Assembly: GCA_002748835.1 (NCBI GenBank)
Contig: PDTL01000026.1
Coordinates: forward strand, 1 to 64,000
Length of the DNA stretch: 64,000 nt
From: Deltaproteobacteria bacterium
Lineage (GTDB): Bacteria; Desulfobacterota; Desulfobacteria; Desulfobacterales; GCA-2748835
Reading direction: 5' to 3'
Numbering within the stretch: position 1 is the first letter of the stretch; every line of letters begins with the position of its first letter. Under the pieces are notes generated by a model. The model made no database searches. It saw nothing but the letters and a program-made list of their open reading frames with translations, and was not told where the DNA came from. Made by a program: the position numbers and the translations under genes. Shown here one piece after another: positions 44,144 to 54,133 of the stretch.

Positions 44144-47100
44144 TCAGATGATGCCGAGGTAACGCTTGGTCGATTCAACGAGTTTTTCACGATCGAGTTT
44201 GATCTGGTAATCGTCGATACCTACGCGCTGTCCGCGATCAATATCTTCCTGGCCTGCCAGGGATGTAAGAGCAATCACTGACAGGTGGTTGAATTTCGGG
44301 TTGCTTTTGATTTTATTTGTCAGTTGAAATCCGTCCATGCGCGGCATTTCAAGGTCCGTTACAACGATGTCAATGGCCTCCGGTTGCTCTTCGAGAATTT
44401 CCAAGGCTTCCTGCCCGTCCGCAGCCGGAATAACGGCAAAACCTTCTTCTTCCAGGAACCCTTTGACTTGATTCCGGAAGAATGCAGAATCTTCCGCAAA
44501 AAGAATTGTATATTCCTTGGTTTCACCGTTATCCTGGTCCGCTTGCGTTTCAGCGGTAAACCAGTCTGGATGAACGGTGCGCACCACGTCGAAAATGTCA
44601 ACCATCAGGGTGGTGTGATCACCCACAATAAGAGAGCCCATGATACCGGTCTGCCTGAGCGTTGAGTCGTCAATTTCAAGGGCCACTTCAACAGCATCCA
44701 CCGGCGGTGTGACAATGAGTCCAATTTCACGGCCGGCTACAGTGAAGACGATGACATCTCGTTGATCCTTTTCCGGAAGCGGCTTGACATTGGTGACCTC
44801 GCTCAGGTCGATGAGGGGAAGGCTGCCGCCCCTGTACTGAACAACTTTGCGACCACCAAGTGTTTCAATGTCAGCGGAATTGATACGCTCAATGCGTTCC
44901 ACCAGATTGAGCAGGGCGGCAAAATGTTCATTTTCAGCCACGCGGAACAGAAGCAAGGAAGCACGGTCTTTTCTGGCATCCTCAATTTCCCGGGCTTCTC
45001 TAGCCTTGCGCAGTTTGGATTCGGCTGATTCGACCGTGGTGAGTTGCGCCATCTGGGCAAGGTTGGCCACATCCAGGATCAGGGCAACTTTGCCGTCTCC
45101 CATGATGGTGGCACCGGCGTAGCCTTTGCAATCCTTGAGATGGCGTCCCAAGGGCTTGACAACGATCTCTTCAGAATCGTTCAGGTCGTCGACAACCAGG
45201 CCGTAACGGAAGGTGCCGGCTGAAACCACGGCAATGTTGATGGCACTGCTGGCATGGTACCGCCGGTCATGCAGGCTTCGTTCATTCTGGTTTGCGGTTA
45301 CATCATCAGATGGAACCGGATCCGCGTCATTTTTGGAACGTCTGTCTGCAATACGGGTTCGCCTGTCAGGCAGAATGTCGCCTGTTTCGGGATGGACAAA
45401 GGTGCGCTCGATGCCGAGCACTTCAGACAGGTTAAGCAGGGGCAGGAGATTTCCCCGAAGCCTTACGACTTCAGCACCGCCAACTTTTTCGATTTTATCC
45501 TTGACTTGGGCCGCAGGAATGCGAAGCAGTTCGTTCAGGTTCACCTGGGGAATGGCAAATCGCTCCTGACCCACGTTAATGATTTGACTGGGGATGATGG
45601 CCAGGGTGAGCGGGAGCTTGATATGGATCGTGGTCCCGGAGCCGACTTTGGAATCCAGCTCGACAATCCCACCCAAGTTATCTAGATTGGTTTTCACCAC
45701 ATCCATCCCCACACCGCGGCCGGAAACATCCGAAATCTCTTTGGCGGTGGAAAACCCAGGAAGAAAGATCAAACCGATTTTATCTTGTTCGGAAAGGTGC
45801 CGCGCCTCTTTTTCGGTGATCAGCCCTTTGGAAAGGGCGGACTGCATCAGCTCGTCACCATTGAGCCCTTTACCGTCATCGGTGATTTCAATATTAACCT
45901 GACCGGCCTGGTGAAACGCACGCAGCCGGATTTGGCCGATCGGGTCTTTCCCCATGGCCTTGCGGACATGGGGAGGCTCAATGCCATGATCTACGGCATT
46001 CCGGACAAGGTGGGTCAGCGGGTCGCTGATGGATTCAATAATGGTTTTATCCAGCTCAACCTCTTTACCCTGCATGGACAAATCGACCTGCTTGCCCAGA
46101 TTCCTGGCGAGATCTCTAACCACCCGGGTAAATTTATTGAAAATATTTGAAATCGGCTGCATGCGTGTGTACATGACCGCTTCCTGGAGCTCGGAAGTGA
46201 TCATGTCGATACGCTGGCTGGCGGTTTCCAGGGTGCGTGTATTGTTTGATGTCAGGCTCTGGAGGAGCTGATTTCGGCTGAGGACCAGCTCGCCAGCCAG
46301 ATTCATGAGGGTGTCCAGAAGATTCACATTTACCCGGAGGGAGGTCTGCTGGTTTTTGGACGGCCTACTGTCTTGAAGTACGGCAGCTTCCATCCAGTCT
46401 GCTTTGTTTTTCTGGGGAGCTGGGTTGGCAGCATTCGCCTGTGACAACGGGGCAGAGGGCGCAGCTGTAACACCCGTTTCTGCCACGGGCGGAAGGTCGG
46501 GTTCCGGATCCGGAAGGATCGGGTCGGGGATGTCCGTCACGTCCGGCGGCATGTCCTTTGTTGCCTCAACCGACAGCGTTGTATCCGATTCCGGGATCTC
46601 ATCCTTGGTGGCCTCTTCGATCGCTTCCAGCGAGGGAATGTCGTAGCGCGCGGTGTCAATCTGGAAAATTTGCTTTTCGTCTAATTCTACGAGCGCATGT
46701 GCCATATCCGGCTCAATGATCGACGCGAATACCACAAGAAACGGGATGTTGACAGGATCTGGGGTCTCCAGTGTGCCGACAGCCTCAAGGTCGACCCTGG
46801 CATCAATGATGATACCGCTGGAGAGGAGGACGGCAATGACATCCAGGGGCGTTTTATTTTTCTGGTGGATGTCGGCGATCAGATCATATTCAATGATATA
46901 GACAAATTTCCCCTGCTTCACCGCCTGTTGAAGGTCAAACTGCTTCACGGAAAAGACAGTTCCGGTGGGCGGATGAATCACGTCCACGTGCGTTGAGACG
47001 CTTTCTTTGTCTGATTCCGAGGGGACCGTGAGGGCCTCAAGGGATGTGACATACGCGGCAATGTCGATGTCATTGCTTGTCTCAATGGCGTTGATCAGTT

Positions 47101-47404
47101 CTCTAAGCTTGTCAAAACTGTTTAAGAGGGTGCTGATGATTTCAGGGCCCGGCACCAGCTCGCGGCTGCGAATCAGCCCGAGAATATTTTCAAGATGATG
47201 CGCAAGATCCTTTATGGTGGTCAAACCCATAAATCCGGCGCCGCCCTTGATGGAATGCGCGGCCCTGAACACATTGTTCACAAGGTCTTCATCAATATTG
47301 GCGCCAGCACCTTCAATGGCAAGCAGATCGGTTTCGATATCTGCGAGGTGCTCCAAGGATTCGTCCATGTACATGCGCAAGGTTTCGTCATCTTCAAAAA
47401 TCAT
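44144..47404 (-). CDS. cheA: hybrid chemotaxis kinase CheA with two CheW-like domains and a receiver
   Basis: ATG 47404 (AGGAGG upstream) gives 1086 residues. The N-terminal Hpt domain has His50 (RAAHSIKGGAGF). A long variable region, a dimerisation helix pair (LLDTLMNLAGELVLSRN) and the kinase domain (HLVRNAVDHG, DDGKGL, GRGVGMDVV) follow. Then come a CheW-like domain (about 620-820, with a charged insert), a second CheW-like domain (about 840-960) and a C-terminal receiver (VVTDLEMPRMDGF). Hybrid CheA proteins of this kind occur in pathways for gliding, pili or other outputs. No receptor or separate CheY gene is adjacent. Confidence 0.92.
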   Translation of the reverse strand: MIFEDDETLRMYMDESLEHLADIETDLLAIEGAGANIDEDLVNNVFRAAHSIKGGAGFMGLTTIKDLAHHLENILGLIRSRELVPGPEIISTLLNSFDKLRELINAIETSNDIDIAAYVTSLEALTVPSESDKESVSTHVDVIHPPTGTVFSVKQFDLQQAVKQGKFVYIIEYDLIADIHQKNKTPLDVIAVLLSSGIIIDARVDLEAVGTLETPDPVNIPFLVVFASIIEPDMAHALVELDEKQIFQIDTARYDIPSLEAIEEATKDEIPESDTTLSVEATKDMPPDVTDIPDPILPDPEPDLPPVAETGVTAAPSAPLSQANAANPAPQKNKADWMEAAVLQDSRPSKNQQTSLRVNVNLLDTLMNLAGELVLSRNQLLQSLTSNNTRTLETASQRIDMITSELQEAVMYTRMQPISNIFNKFTRVVRDLARNLGKQVDLSMQGKEVELDKTIIESISDPLTHLVRNAVDHGIEPPHVRKAMGKDPIGQIRLRAFHQAGQVNIEITDDGKGLNGDELMQSALSKGLITEKEARHLSEQDKIGLIFLPGFSTAKEISDVSGRGVGMDVVKTNLDNLGGIVELDSKVGSGTTIHIKLPLTLAIIPSQIINVGQERFAIPQVNLNELLRIPAAQVKDKIEKVGGAEVVRLRGNLLPLLNLSEVLGIERTFVHPETGDILPDRRTRIADRRSKNDADPVPSDDVTANQNERSLHDRRYHASSAINIAVVSAGTFRYGLVVDDLNDSEEIVVKPLGRHLKDCKGYAGATIMGDGKVALILDVANLAQMAQLTTVESAESKLRKAREAREIEDARKDRASLLLFRVAENEHFAALLNLVERIERINSADIETLGGRKVVQYRGGSLPLIDLSEVTNVKPLPEKDQRDVIVFTVAGREIGLIVTPPVDAVEVALEIDDSTLRQTGIMGSLIVGDHTTLMVDIFDVVRTVHPDWFTAETQADQDNGETKEYTILFAEDSAFFRNQVKGFLEEEGFAVIPAADGQEALEILEEQPEAIDIVVTDLEMPRMDGFQLTNKIKSNPKFNHLSVIALTSLAGQEDIDRGQRVGIDDYQIKLDREKLVESTKRYLGII

Positions 47405-47625
47405 GGGAGGCCTCCTAAGAAATGCGCATCCAAATGCGTCAGGGTGAAATCCGCTGAGTGAAAGCATGCAAAAAGAATGAGTTGCGGGAACTAAAACATA
47501 CCTATCTTATCAAAGGATTTGGTGAAAGTCAAATATAGCTTGCGGTTTCAGACAAAATTTGGCGGATAGTCCGGGCCGTGCCGGCGTTCTGTCGAAAAAG
47601 GGGCGAAATTGCCGAGCTTATCCCG

Positions 47626-48849
47626 TCAACTGCCGGCAGCAGCTGTGCGGATGAGGTCGTTTTCAGATACCGGCGAATGAAACCTTATCCGTGCAAACGT
47701 GTTGGGCTGAGCTGCTTCAACCGGGGTTCCGTCATCCGAGAGGAGTTGCTCGACCCGGTCGGTGCGGGATGGCCCGTCAACGCCGAGGATGTTGACCGCC
47801 ATGCCAGGAGAGATTTTGTTGCGCACCTGGACCCGGGCCTGGTTGTCTGCGAGGGGGGTGATCACTTTTCCGAGAAAGGTCAGCACAGAATTGGGTTTTT
47901 TGTTTTCGATATTGGCGTCAACAGCCTCTGTTTCGTTGTAGTAGAAGCCCGTACTGTAAAGTCGGTGCTGCACATGGCTGAGTTCTTCGATCCAGGCGGG
48001 ATCGGTCTGATACGTGTCTGGGGCCGCCTGGTAACGGTCAAGGGCTTCTCTGTAAACTTTGACGGCGGAAGCCAGGTAATTGATCCCTTTCATCCGCCCT
48101 TCGATTTTCAGGGCGCGAACCCCTGTACGAACCAGCTCCGGGATATGGGCAATCATGCAGATGTCACGGGTGTTGAACAGGTAAAGACCTCGGTTATCTT
48201 CGGTGACAGGTATATATTCTCCGGGCCGCTGCGATTCCACTAGGTAGTATTGCCAGCGGCAGGGATGGGCGCACATGCCGCGGTTTCCGTCGCGGCCGGC
48301 CATGAAGCTGCTGAGCAGGCAGCGACCCGAATAGGCCATGCACGCGGCGCCATGGACAAACACTTCCACGTCAATATCCGACTGACGGACACAGTCGGTA
48401 ATTTCGGCTAGTGATAACTCCCGGGCCGCATTGATGCGTGAAATCCCGGCGTTCTGCCAGAACTGGATGGCCCGCCTGTTTGTGGTATTGGCTTGGGTGC
48501 TCAGGTGGAGGGGGATGTGGGGGGCAATGCGCTGTGCCTCCAGAATGATGCCGGGATCCGCGACAATCAGCGCATCGGGACCGATGTCGGCCAGTGCGGC
48601 AAGATAATCTGAAATGCCCGCGAGATCTGATTCCCGCGCGTAAATATTGCAGGCCACATAGACAAAAACGCCTCGATCATGTGCATAGGAAACGGCGGTT
48701 TCGATCTGGTCAAGGCTGAAATTGCCGGAATAATTTCGCAGGGAGAAATCGGTTCCTCCGAGGTAGACAGCATCCGCACCGTAATGGACAGCAATCTGGA
48801 GTTTTTCCATATTGCCGGCAGGCGCCAGCAGTTCGGGGCGTTTATGCAT
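47626..48849 (-). CDS. U32-family protein (peptidase/tRNA hydroxylation type)
   Basis: This 407-residue protein starts ELLAPAGNMEKLQIAVHYGADAVYLGG, the TIM-barrel opening of U32 proteins. The U32 signature EVFVHGAACMAYSGRC is followed by MCAHPCRW, giving the four Cys thought to hold an Fe-S cluster. Relatives (TrhP/YegQ, RlhA, UbiU/V) hydroxylate RNA or ubiquinone precursors using prephenate and oxygen-independent chemistry; others are called collagenases. The tRNA-modifying type is my best guess. Confidence 0.85.
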   Translation of the reverse strand: MHKRPELLAPAGNMEKLQIAVHYGADAVYLGGTDFSLRNYSGNFSLDQIETAVSYAHDRGVFVYVACNIYARESDLAGISDYLAALADIGPDALIVADPGIILEAQRIAPHIPLHLSTQANTTNRRAIQFWQNAGISRINAARELSLAEITDCVRQSDIDVEVFVHGAACMAYSGRCLLSSFMAGRDGNRGMCAHPCRWQYYLVESQRPGEYIPVTEDNRGLYLFNTRDICMIAHIPELVRTGVRALKIEGRMKGINYLASAVKVYREALDRYQAAPDTYQTDPAWIEELSHVQHRLYSTGFYYNETEAVDANIENKKPNSVLTFLGKVITPLADNQARVQVRNKISPGMAVNILGVDGPSRTDRVEQLLSDDGTPVEAAQPNTFARIRFHSPVSENDLIRTAAAGS

Positions 48850-48867
48850 TATCTATACTTTCAGCAG

Positions 48868-48942
48868 TGGTGCCCCCGGCAGGAATCGAACCTGCGCACA
48901 AGGATTAGGAATCCTATGCTCTATCCACTGAGCTACGGGGGC
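48868..48942 (-). tRNA. tRNA-Arg (CCU)
   Basis: Cloverleaf on the minus strand: acceptor GCCCCCG/CGGGGGC, D-arm AGCTCAGTGGATAGAGC, anticodon loop TTCCTAA (CCU), T-loop GGTTCGATTCC, and an encoded CCA. The top pair of the anticodon stem is a T-T mismatch. Confidence 0.93.
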
Positions 48943-49178
48943 AAGAATACGGGAGTTACTTAACAGAGACCCTGAAAAAAAACAAGTGGGAATCGATTCC
49001 GGGTCAGTGCGGAAAGGTATTTTCAGGTTGTTTTTGGTTGCTGTTTGATGGTACATAGCTTAGATACAAAACAAAACACAGGCCAGGCGTTTGCGCGCTG
49101 GATCGGATATGAACAGGGGGAATATCTGCTAGACAGGTAACCGATTTTCATAATGGCTGGAACCGCCAGGGAGAAGCG

Positions 49179-49424
49179 ATGAAGTTAGCAAAGGAAAGTC
49201 GACGGATCGTTGTAAAAACCACCGATGGATCGACCATCACCGGAAATGTGAATCTGAACAGCGAAACTCGGCGGATTGACCGGGTAAGTGATCTGCTGAC
49301 AAAGGGGCAGTCTCCGTTTCTGGTCATGTACGAAGCCATGTTTGAAGGGCGACTGAATCCGTATATGATCGTAAACAAGATGCAGATCGTCTGGGTCACC
49401 TCGGATGAAGTATTTGACGATTGA
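49179..49424 (+). CDS. small conserved hypothetical protein (DUF6812-like)
   Basis: An 81-residue protein with GGGAG upstream of its ATG. It has a strand-rich start (RRIVVKTTDGSTITGNVNL) and the block RVSDLLTKGQSPFLVMYEA. I recall a small uncharacterised family of this type (DUF6812), without being certain. It is transcribed alone and ends 57 bases before a strong terminator. Confidence 0.6.
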   Translation: MKLAKESRRIVVKTTDGSTITGNVNLNSETRRIDRVSDLLTKGQSPFLVMYEAMFEGRLNPYMIVNKMQIVWVTSDEVFDD

Positions 49425-49480
49425 TCTGAAGTGGGGCCGCGGGCTGGCCTGCGCCGTTTAGCCGTGTAATCAAGGCAGGG

Positions 49481-49514
49481 GCAGGGTGACGCATGTGCGT
49501 CGCCCTGCCTTTTT
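49481..49514 (+). terminator. strong intrinsic terminator
   Basis: GCAGGGTGACGCA and TGCGTCGCCCTGC form a 13-base-pair stem (one G-U) with a two-base loop, followed by TTTTT. It ends the small rightward gene and lies against the stop of the leftward lytic transglycosylase gene. Confidence 0.9.
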
Positions 49515-51351
49515 ATTTGATATGGAGTTCCTGGCCGGGATAAATCGTGCTCGATTTGGACAGGTTGTTAAGTCTGAGCAGGCGTTTGAGGGGGATGTTG
49601 TGTGCTTTTGCAATGGAATACGGACTGTCTCCCTGTCTGACCGTATAGCGGGTATGGGCGTCGATGTCTGCCGAGGGGATACGGAGCTTCTGGCCAACGC
49701 GCAGGGCGGAGCTGCGCAGACTGTTGAGTTCCTGTATCCGCCTGACGGTTGTATGGTACTGCTTGGCGAGCTGCCAGAGGGAATCTCCTTTGCGTACCGT
49801 ATGGGTTTTGGGGTTTTGTCTCGGGGGGATGGGGTGTGCCGTGTGGGCCGCTGTGCGTCCGGGTATTTTCAGCAGCTGACCGGCGACGATCAGGTTGCGC
49901 CGGGTAATGTTGTTGGCGCGTGCCAGCGAGGCGGCGCTGACGCGGTACTTCCGGGCAATGGTCGAGAGGGCTTCACCGGATCTGACCCGATGGTAGCGAA
50001 AGGATTTTTGTGGTGGCCGGGAGGTTGGAATCGCGGCAATGACCTGTTCCAGGGTGGCTTTGGTGCCAGTGGGAACGCGGAGCCGGTATTCCGCGTCCGG
50101 AAGAATATCATAGCGTAATTCCGGGTTCAGGTTCTTGAGGGTGCGCAGGTCCGTGTGCAGCGCAGACGCAATACCGTTGAGGTGCACCTGTCTGTTTACA
50201 GTGACGTTGTCAAAGGACCAGGGTGTGTCTGGCTGAATTTCGGAAAAACCGTATGCACCAAGATCGGAGACAATGTGAAGGGTGGCGATGAACTTCGGGA
50301 CATACTGGGCGGTTTCCCGTGGCAGACGGGAATAGAGGTCCCAGAATCCGTCTAAGTAATTGATGTTCTGGGAACGGATGATACGGAGAACGCGATTTTC
50401 GCCGCAATTATAGGCTGCCAGCGCCGTAAACCAGTCCCCAAAAATTTGGTGGAGTTCTTTCAGGTAGGCGATAGCGGCGCGTGTGGCCTTCTCGGGATCC
50501 AGACGTTCGTCAACCAGCAGATCCCGCTTGAGTCCGTATTTATAGCCGGTGGACGGAATAAACTGCCAGATTCCGAGGGCCCGTGCCTTGGAAAGTGCCG
50601 TTGTTTTGAATCCGCTTTCGATCAGGGGCAGCCACGCGAGTTCTTCAGGCAGGCCGGCTGCCTTGAGTTCCTTTAATATATAGGGACGAAATTGCCCGGA
50701 CCGTTTGAGAGACTGCGCAAAAAAAGATCGCTTCGGTCCGGTGAACCGCTTGATTTCCGCTTTTACAAACGCGTTCATCACCCGTGGAATTGGGGTATGC
50801 GTGCCGTTCGCGCCCAGGTTGCGGGAGGCATAGATCTCCATGATTCGTTTTGAAATCATGAAGCGCAGATCCTCTTTTTGCTGGGAAATGGCTTCCGAAT
50901 TTTTTCCTGTGGTTTTCAGGAGGGCCGCATAGGCCTGGTCAAGAACCTGAAGCGCACTGTCCACATCACCGTTTTGCCAGTAGGTCTGGGAGATCTGGCA
51001 GAGGTCAATGGCCTGGTCGCAGAGGGCCTGAAGGTCGTCGATGGATGGTTCAGGTTCGGGTGCAGGATCCTTTACCGGTTCAGGTTCAGAATGAGCGGCA
51101 GTCGGGGGAATGGGGGCTGCCGGTTGAAGATAATCTGGTCGCTCAGTCGGCATGGGTGCGTCGAGCGGTGCTTCAGCAGACGTCGGCGAGGACGGAGCCG
51201 TTGTCGGCGGTTGAAGGAGGCGTGTGATGGGCAGGCAGCCAGTGAGGATGATAAAGAAAAATATGGCGGATGGCAGCAAGCACTGCCATAGGGGCGTCGA
51301 TTGATTCGGATGTGCGGGTAAACGGTATAAATAGATACGGGTAATACGCAT
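49513..51351 (-). CDS. MltD-like membrane-bound lytic transglycosylase with three LysM repeats
   Basis: This 612-residue protein starts with a hydrophobic signal ending in a lipobox (FIILTGC). A Pro-rich linker and a helical region precede the SLT domain. Catalytic Glu is in LPLIESGFKTTALSKARALG, followed by IWQFIPSTGYKYGL and AAYNCGENRV. Three LysM peptidoglycan-binding repeats (HRVRSGEALSTIARKY, HTVRKGDSLWQLAKQY, YTVRQGDSPYSIAKAH) close the protein. It cleaves glycan strands from the inner face of the outer membrane. Transcribed alone. Confidence 0.92.
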   Translation of the reverse strand: MRITRIYLYRLPAHPNQSTPLWQCLLPSAIFFFIILTGCLPITRLLQPPTTAPSSPTSAEAPLDAPMPTERPDYLQPAAPIPPTAAHSEPEPVKDPAPEPEPSIDDLQALCDQAIDLCQISQTYWQNGDVDSALQVLDQAYAALLKTTGKNSEAISQQKEDLRFMISKRIMEIYASRNLGANGTHTPIPRVMNAFVKAEIKRFTGPKRSFFAQSLKRSGQFRPYILKELKAAGLPEELAWLPLIESGFKTTALSKARALGIWQFIPSTGYKYGLKRDLLVDERLDPEKATRAAIAYLKELHQIFGDWFTALAAYNCGENRVLRIIRSQNINYLDGFWDLYSRLPRETAQYVPKFIATLHIVSDLGAYGFSEIQPDTPWSFDNVTVNRQVHLNGIASALHTDLRTLKNLNPELRYDILPDAEYRLRVPTGTKATLEQVIAAIPTSRPPQKSFRYHRVRSGEALSTIARKYRVSAASLARANNITRRNLIVAGQLLKIPGRTAAHTAHPIPPRQNPKTHTVRKGDSLWQLAKQYHTTVRRIQELNSLRSSALRVGQKLRIPSADIDAHTRYTVRQGDSPYSIAKAHNIPLKRLLRLNNLSKSSTIYPGQELHIK

Positions 51352-51594
51352 GTCGATCTCTGGTGTCTTTGATTGAAAAGTTAATAAAGCTAATAAATTT
51401 AGATAGATGCGCTCTTATCCTTCGCTGTTTAAAGATGAGAGTATGCTTGCGTTGCAGGATCTGTCAAGTGTTTCTTGAGGCTGGATTTGCAGGGACGCAT
51501 GAAAAAAAATGACGTGCGGTAAAAAAATGCTTGTAATGGAAGATGAATCGGGGTATACAGCAGTCTCGTTTGAGGGCGCGACGTCAAATATATG

Positions 51595-51623
51595 TTGACA
51601 ATGTGCTTTTTTTTTGATGTTAT
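51595..51623 (+). promoter_or_regulatory. sigma70 promoter of the tRNA-tuf operon
   Basis: TTGACA, 17 bases including a T9 tract, then TGTTAT. Transcription would start just before the first tRNA at 51635, as expected for a strong stable-RNA promoter. Confidence 0.65.
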
Positions 51624-51634
51624 TTAAAAATTAT

Positions 51635-51710
51635 GCCAACGTAGCTCAGCTGGTAGAGCCACTGATTTGTAATCAGTTTGTCGGGGGTTCGAATCCCTTC
51701 GTTGGCTCCA
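51635..51710 (+). tRNA. tRNA-Thr (UGU)
   Basis: Complete cloverleaf: acceptor GCCAACG/CGTTGGC, anticodon stem ACTGA/TCAGT around TTTGTAA, and an encoded CCA. First of four tRNAs before tuf, in the same order as the E. coli thrU-tyrU-glyT-thrT-tufB operon. Confidence 0.96.
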
Positions 51711-51727
51711 TTAGCAAAAAAAAATGC

Positions 51728-51812
<85 letters not shown>

Positions 51813-51881
51813 GTCATAAGGCGCTGCATGTAGGAGGCAACTGCCGACGCGACTACATGTTAGGCTGTGTATATTGGCGAT

Positions 51882-51957
51882 GCGGGAGTAGCTCAGTTGG
51901 CAGAGCTTCAGCCTTCCAAGCTGAAAGTCGCGAGTTCGAACCTCGTCTCCCGCTCCA
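51882..51957 (+). tRNA. tRNA-Gly (UCC)
   Basis: Acceptor GCGGGAG/CTCCCGC, anticodon stem TCAGC/GCTGA around CTTCCAA, and an encoded CCA. Confidence 0.96.
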
Positions 51958-52011
51958 GTGAATGCTGATTGTGCGAATCGCGGATCAAGCAGCGCACGAA
52001 ATGACCCCTAC

Positions 52012-52088
52012 GCCCACGTAGCTCAGTCGGTAGAGCGCATCCTTGGTAAGGATGAGGTTCATCAGTTCGATTCTGATCGTGGGCTCCA
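52012..52088 (+). tRNA. tRNA-Thr (GGU)
   Basis: Acceptor GCCCACG/CGTGGGC, anticodon stem CATCC/GGATG around TTGGTAA, and an encoded CCA. Last tRNA before tuf. Confidence 0.96.
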
Positions 52089-52198
52089 TTCATTTCGGAA
52101 ATGAAGACGTGTTGGCAGCGCTGAAAAACGATTGACCGTGTCATTCGCAATTTTTTTTGAAACCGATCAAAAAACAATAAGGGTAGGAGGATGAGGAG

Positions 52199-53389
52199 AT
52201 GGCGAAAGAGAAGTTCGAACGAACGAAGCCGCATGTGAACGTTGGTACGATTGGGCATATCGACCACGGTAAAACCACGTTGACTGCTGCGATCACAAAG
52301 CAGAACGCTCTGAAGGGTCGCGGTGATTTCGTTGCGTTTGACAAGATTGACAAGGCACCGGAAGAACGTGAACGCGGCATCACCATCTCAACCGCTCACG
52401 TCGAGTATGAAACTGACAATCGACATTACGCCCATGTGGATTGCCCTGGTCATGCTGACTACATTAAGAACATGATCACCGGCGCAGCCCAGATGGACGG
52501 TTCCATTCTGGTTGTGTCTGCTGATGACGGCCCCATGCCCCAGACGCGCGAACACATCCTTCTGGCCCGCCAGGTGGGTGTTCCCCGTATCGTTGTCTTT
52601 TTGAACAAGTGTGACATGGTCGATGATGAAGAGCTGATTGAGCTCGTTGAAATGGAGCTGCTCGAACTGCTGGAAAGCTATGAATATCCGGGAGATACAC
52701 CGATCATCCGCGGCAGCGCCTTAAAGGCCCTGGAATCTGATGATCCCGCGTCACCGGAAGCCCAGTGCATCTTTGAACTCATGGATGCCTGCGACTCCTA
52801 CATTCCGGAGCCGGTGCGCGACGTTGACAAGACCTTTTTGATGCCCATTGAAGACGTGTTCTCTATCTCCGGTCGGGGTACCGTCGTTACCGGACGTGTC
52901 GAGCGCGGTGTCATCAAGGTGGGTGAAGAAGTTGAGATCGTCGGTATCCGCGAAACCGCCAAGACCGTATGCACCGGTGTCGAGATGTTTCGGAAGCTGC
53001 TGGATGAAGGTCAGGCCGGTGACAACGTCGGTCTTCTGCTCCGCGGTACCAAGCGTGATGAAGTTGAACGCGGCCAGGTCGTTGCCAAACCGGGCAGCAT
53101 TACCCCGCACAAGAGCTTCAAAGCGGAAATCTATGTACTGAGTAAGGAAGAGGGGGGGCGTCATACGCCGTTCTTTACCGGTTATCGTCCCCAGTTTTTC
53201 TTCCGGACCACAGACGTTACTGGTGTTCTGAATCTGCCGGAAGGTGTGGAGATGATCATGCCGGGTGATAACGTCACCATCACAGCTGAACTGATTGCAC
53301 CGATTGCCATGGAAAAAGAGCTCCGGTTCGCTATCCGTGAAGGCGGCCGTACCGTCGGCGCCGGTGTTGTCGGTGAAATCATCGAATAG
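52199..53389 (+). CDS. tuf: elongation factor Tu
   Basis: EF-Tu carries aminoacyl-tRNA to the ribosome. [33 protein letters not shown] and GSALKALE are the G motifs; beta-barrel domains 2 and 3 follow. The length of 396 is normal. GGATGAGG lies just before the ATG. It sits after the four-tRNA array and before rpmG, so EF-Tu and its tRNAs are transcribed together. A second tuf copy may exist in the str operon elsewhere. Confidence 0.98.
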   Translation: MAKEKFERTKPHVNVGTIGHIDHGKTTLTAAITKQNALKGRGDFVAFDKIDKAPEERERGITISTAHVEYETDNRHYAHVDCPGHADYIKNMITGAAQMDGSILVVSADDGPMPQTREHILLARQVGVPRIVVFLNKCDMVDDEELIELVEMELLELLESYEYPGDTPIIRGSALKALESDDPASPEAQCIFELMDACDSYIPEPVRDVDKTFLMPIEDVFSISGRGTVVTGRVERGVIKVGEEVEIVGIRETAKTVCTGVEMFRKLLDEGQAGDNVGLLLRGTKRDEVERGQVVAKPGSITPHKSFKAEIYVLSKEEGGRHTPFFTGYRPQFFFRTTDVTGVLNLPEGVEMIMPGDNVTITAELIAPIAMEKELRFAIREGGRTVGAGVVGEIIE

Positions 53390-53400
53390 GGAGGCGGCAA

Positions 53401-53550
53401 GTGAGGGTCAATATCACGCTTGCGTGCACAGCATGCAAGCGACGCAACTATACCACGACCAAAAACAAGCGGACCACGCCGGATAAGCTTGAATTTAAAA
53501 AGTATTGCCGGTTTTGCGGTAAGCATGTTGTTCACCGGGAAACCAAGTAG
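53401..53550 (+). CDS. rpmG: 50S ribosomal protein L33
   Basis: Too short for the ORF track. GTG 53401 follows GGGAGG, 11 bases after tuf. The 49-residue product [20 protein letters not shown]... has both Cys pairs (CTAC and CRFC), so it is the zinc-binding form of L33. The tuf-rpmG-trnW-secE-nusG order is common in bacteria. Confidence 0.95.
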   Translation: MRVNITLACTACKRRNYTTTKNKRTTPDKLEFKKYCRFCGKHVVHRETK

Positions 53551-53586
53551 GTCGTTGATCAGTTCATTGGCAGGAGTTGACGACGT

Positions 53587-53663
53587 AGGCCAGTAGCTCC
53601 AATTGGCAGAGCGCCGGACTCCAAATCCGGATGTTGGGGGTTCGACTCCCTCCTGGCCTGCCA
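53587..53663 (+). tRNA. tRNA-Trp (CCA)
   Basis: Acceptor AGGCCAG/CTGGCCT, anticodon stem CCGGA/TCCGG around CTCCAAA, and an encoded CCA end. Lies between rpmG and secE. Confidence 0.96.
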
Positions 53664-53671
53664 CAGATAAT

Positions 53672-53708
53672 AAGTTGAGCCGATTGCGTTTTGCGGTCGG
53701 CTCAACTT
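53672..53708 (+). terminator. 12-bp hairpin between tRNA-Trp and secE
   Basis: AAGTTGAGCCGA and TCGGCTCAACTT form a perfect 12-base-pair stem with a 13-base loop. The T-tract is weak, so it may act as a partial terminator, or as a processing site separating the tRNA from the secE message. Confidence 0.55.
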
Positions 53709-53730
53709 TAGTTTAGCGATTGGGTAAACT

Positions 53731-54120
53731 ATGGCGCGAATGCAACGGAAAAAAACTGAGGCTGAAAAGAAACGCAAGAAGAAGGCGCCTCTATCTGACA
53801 GTAATGCTGCAGCATCAGATACATCCCATTCAGAGGCTGTCGTTTCGAACCCTGTGGCGCCGTCTGAAAAACGCAAACCGATTCAGCCGTCGAGGCCTGC
53901 TGCATCCGCTACTACCTCGATTTTTGAAGGTGACGGAAAGATCGCGCAATGGGTTGAATTTCTGCGCGAAGTGAAGATCGAGCTGGGAAAGGTGGTCTGG
54001 CCCACTCGGAAACAGACGGTTGGATCAACGGTTGTGGTCATTATACTGGTGATGCTGCTGTCGGCTTTTTTAGGCGCGGTCGACGTGTGTCTGTCGTGGG
54101 CGATGCAGTTGTTCATCTAA
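53731..54120 (+). CDS. secE: preprotein translocase subunit SecE
   Basis: SecE stabilises SecY in the protein export channel. The conserved region VEFLREVKIELGKVVWPTRK and one membrane helix (VVVIILVMLLSAFLGAVDV) are at the C-terminus. A charged, Lys/Ser/Pro-rich extension of about 65 residues precedes them, longer than in single-helix SecE of Gram-positives and without the two extra helices of E. coli. Followed by nusG after 13 bases. Confidence 0.93.
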   Translation: MARMQRKKTEAEKKRKKKAPLSDSNAAASDTSHSEAVVSNPVAPSEKRKPIQPSRPAASATTSIFEGDGKIAQWVEFLREVKIELGKVVWPTRKQTVGSTVVVIILVMLLSAFLGAVDVCLSWAMQLFI

Positions 54121-54133
54121 CTAGGGGGCGGGC

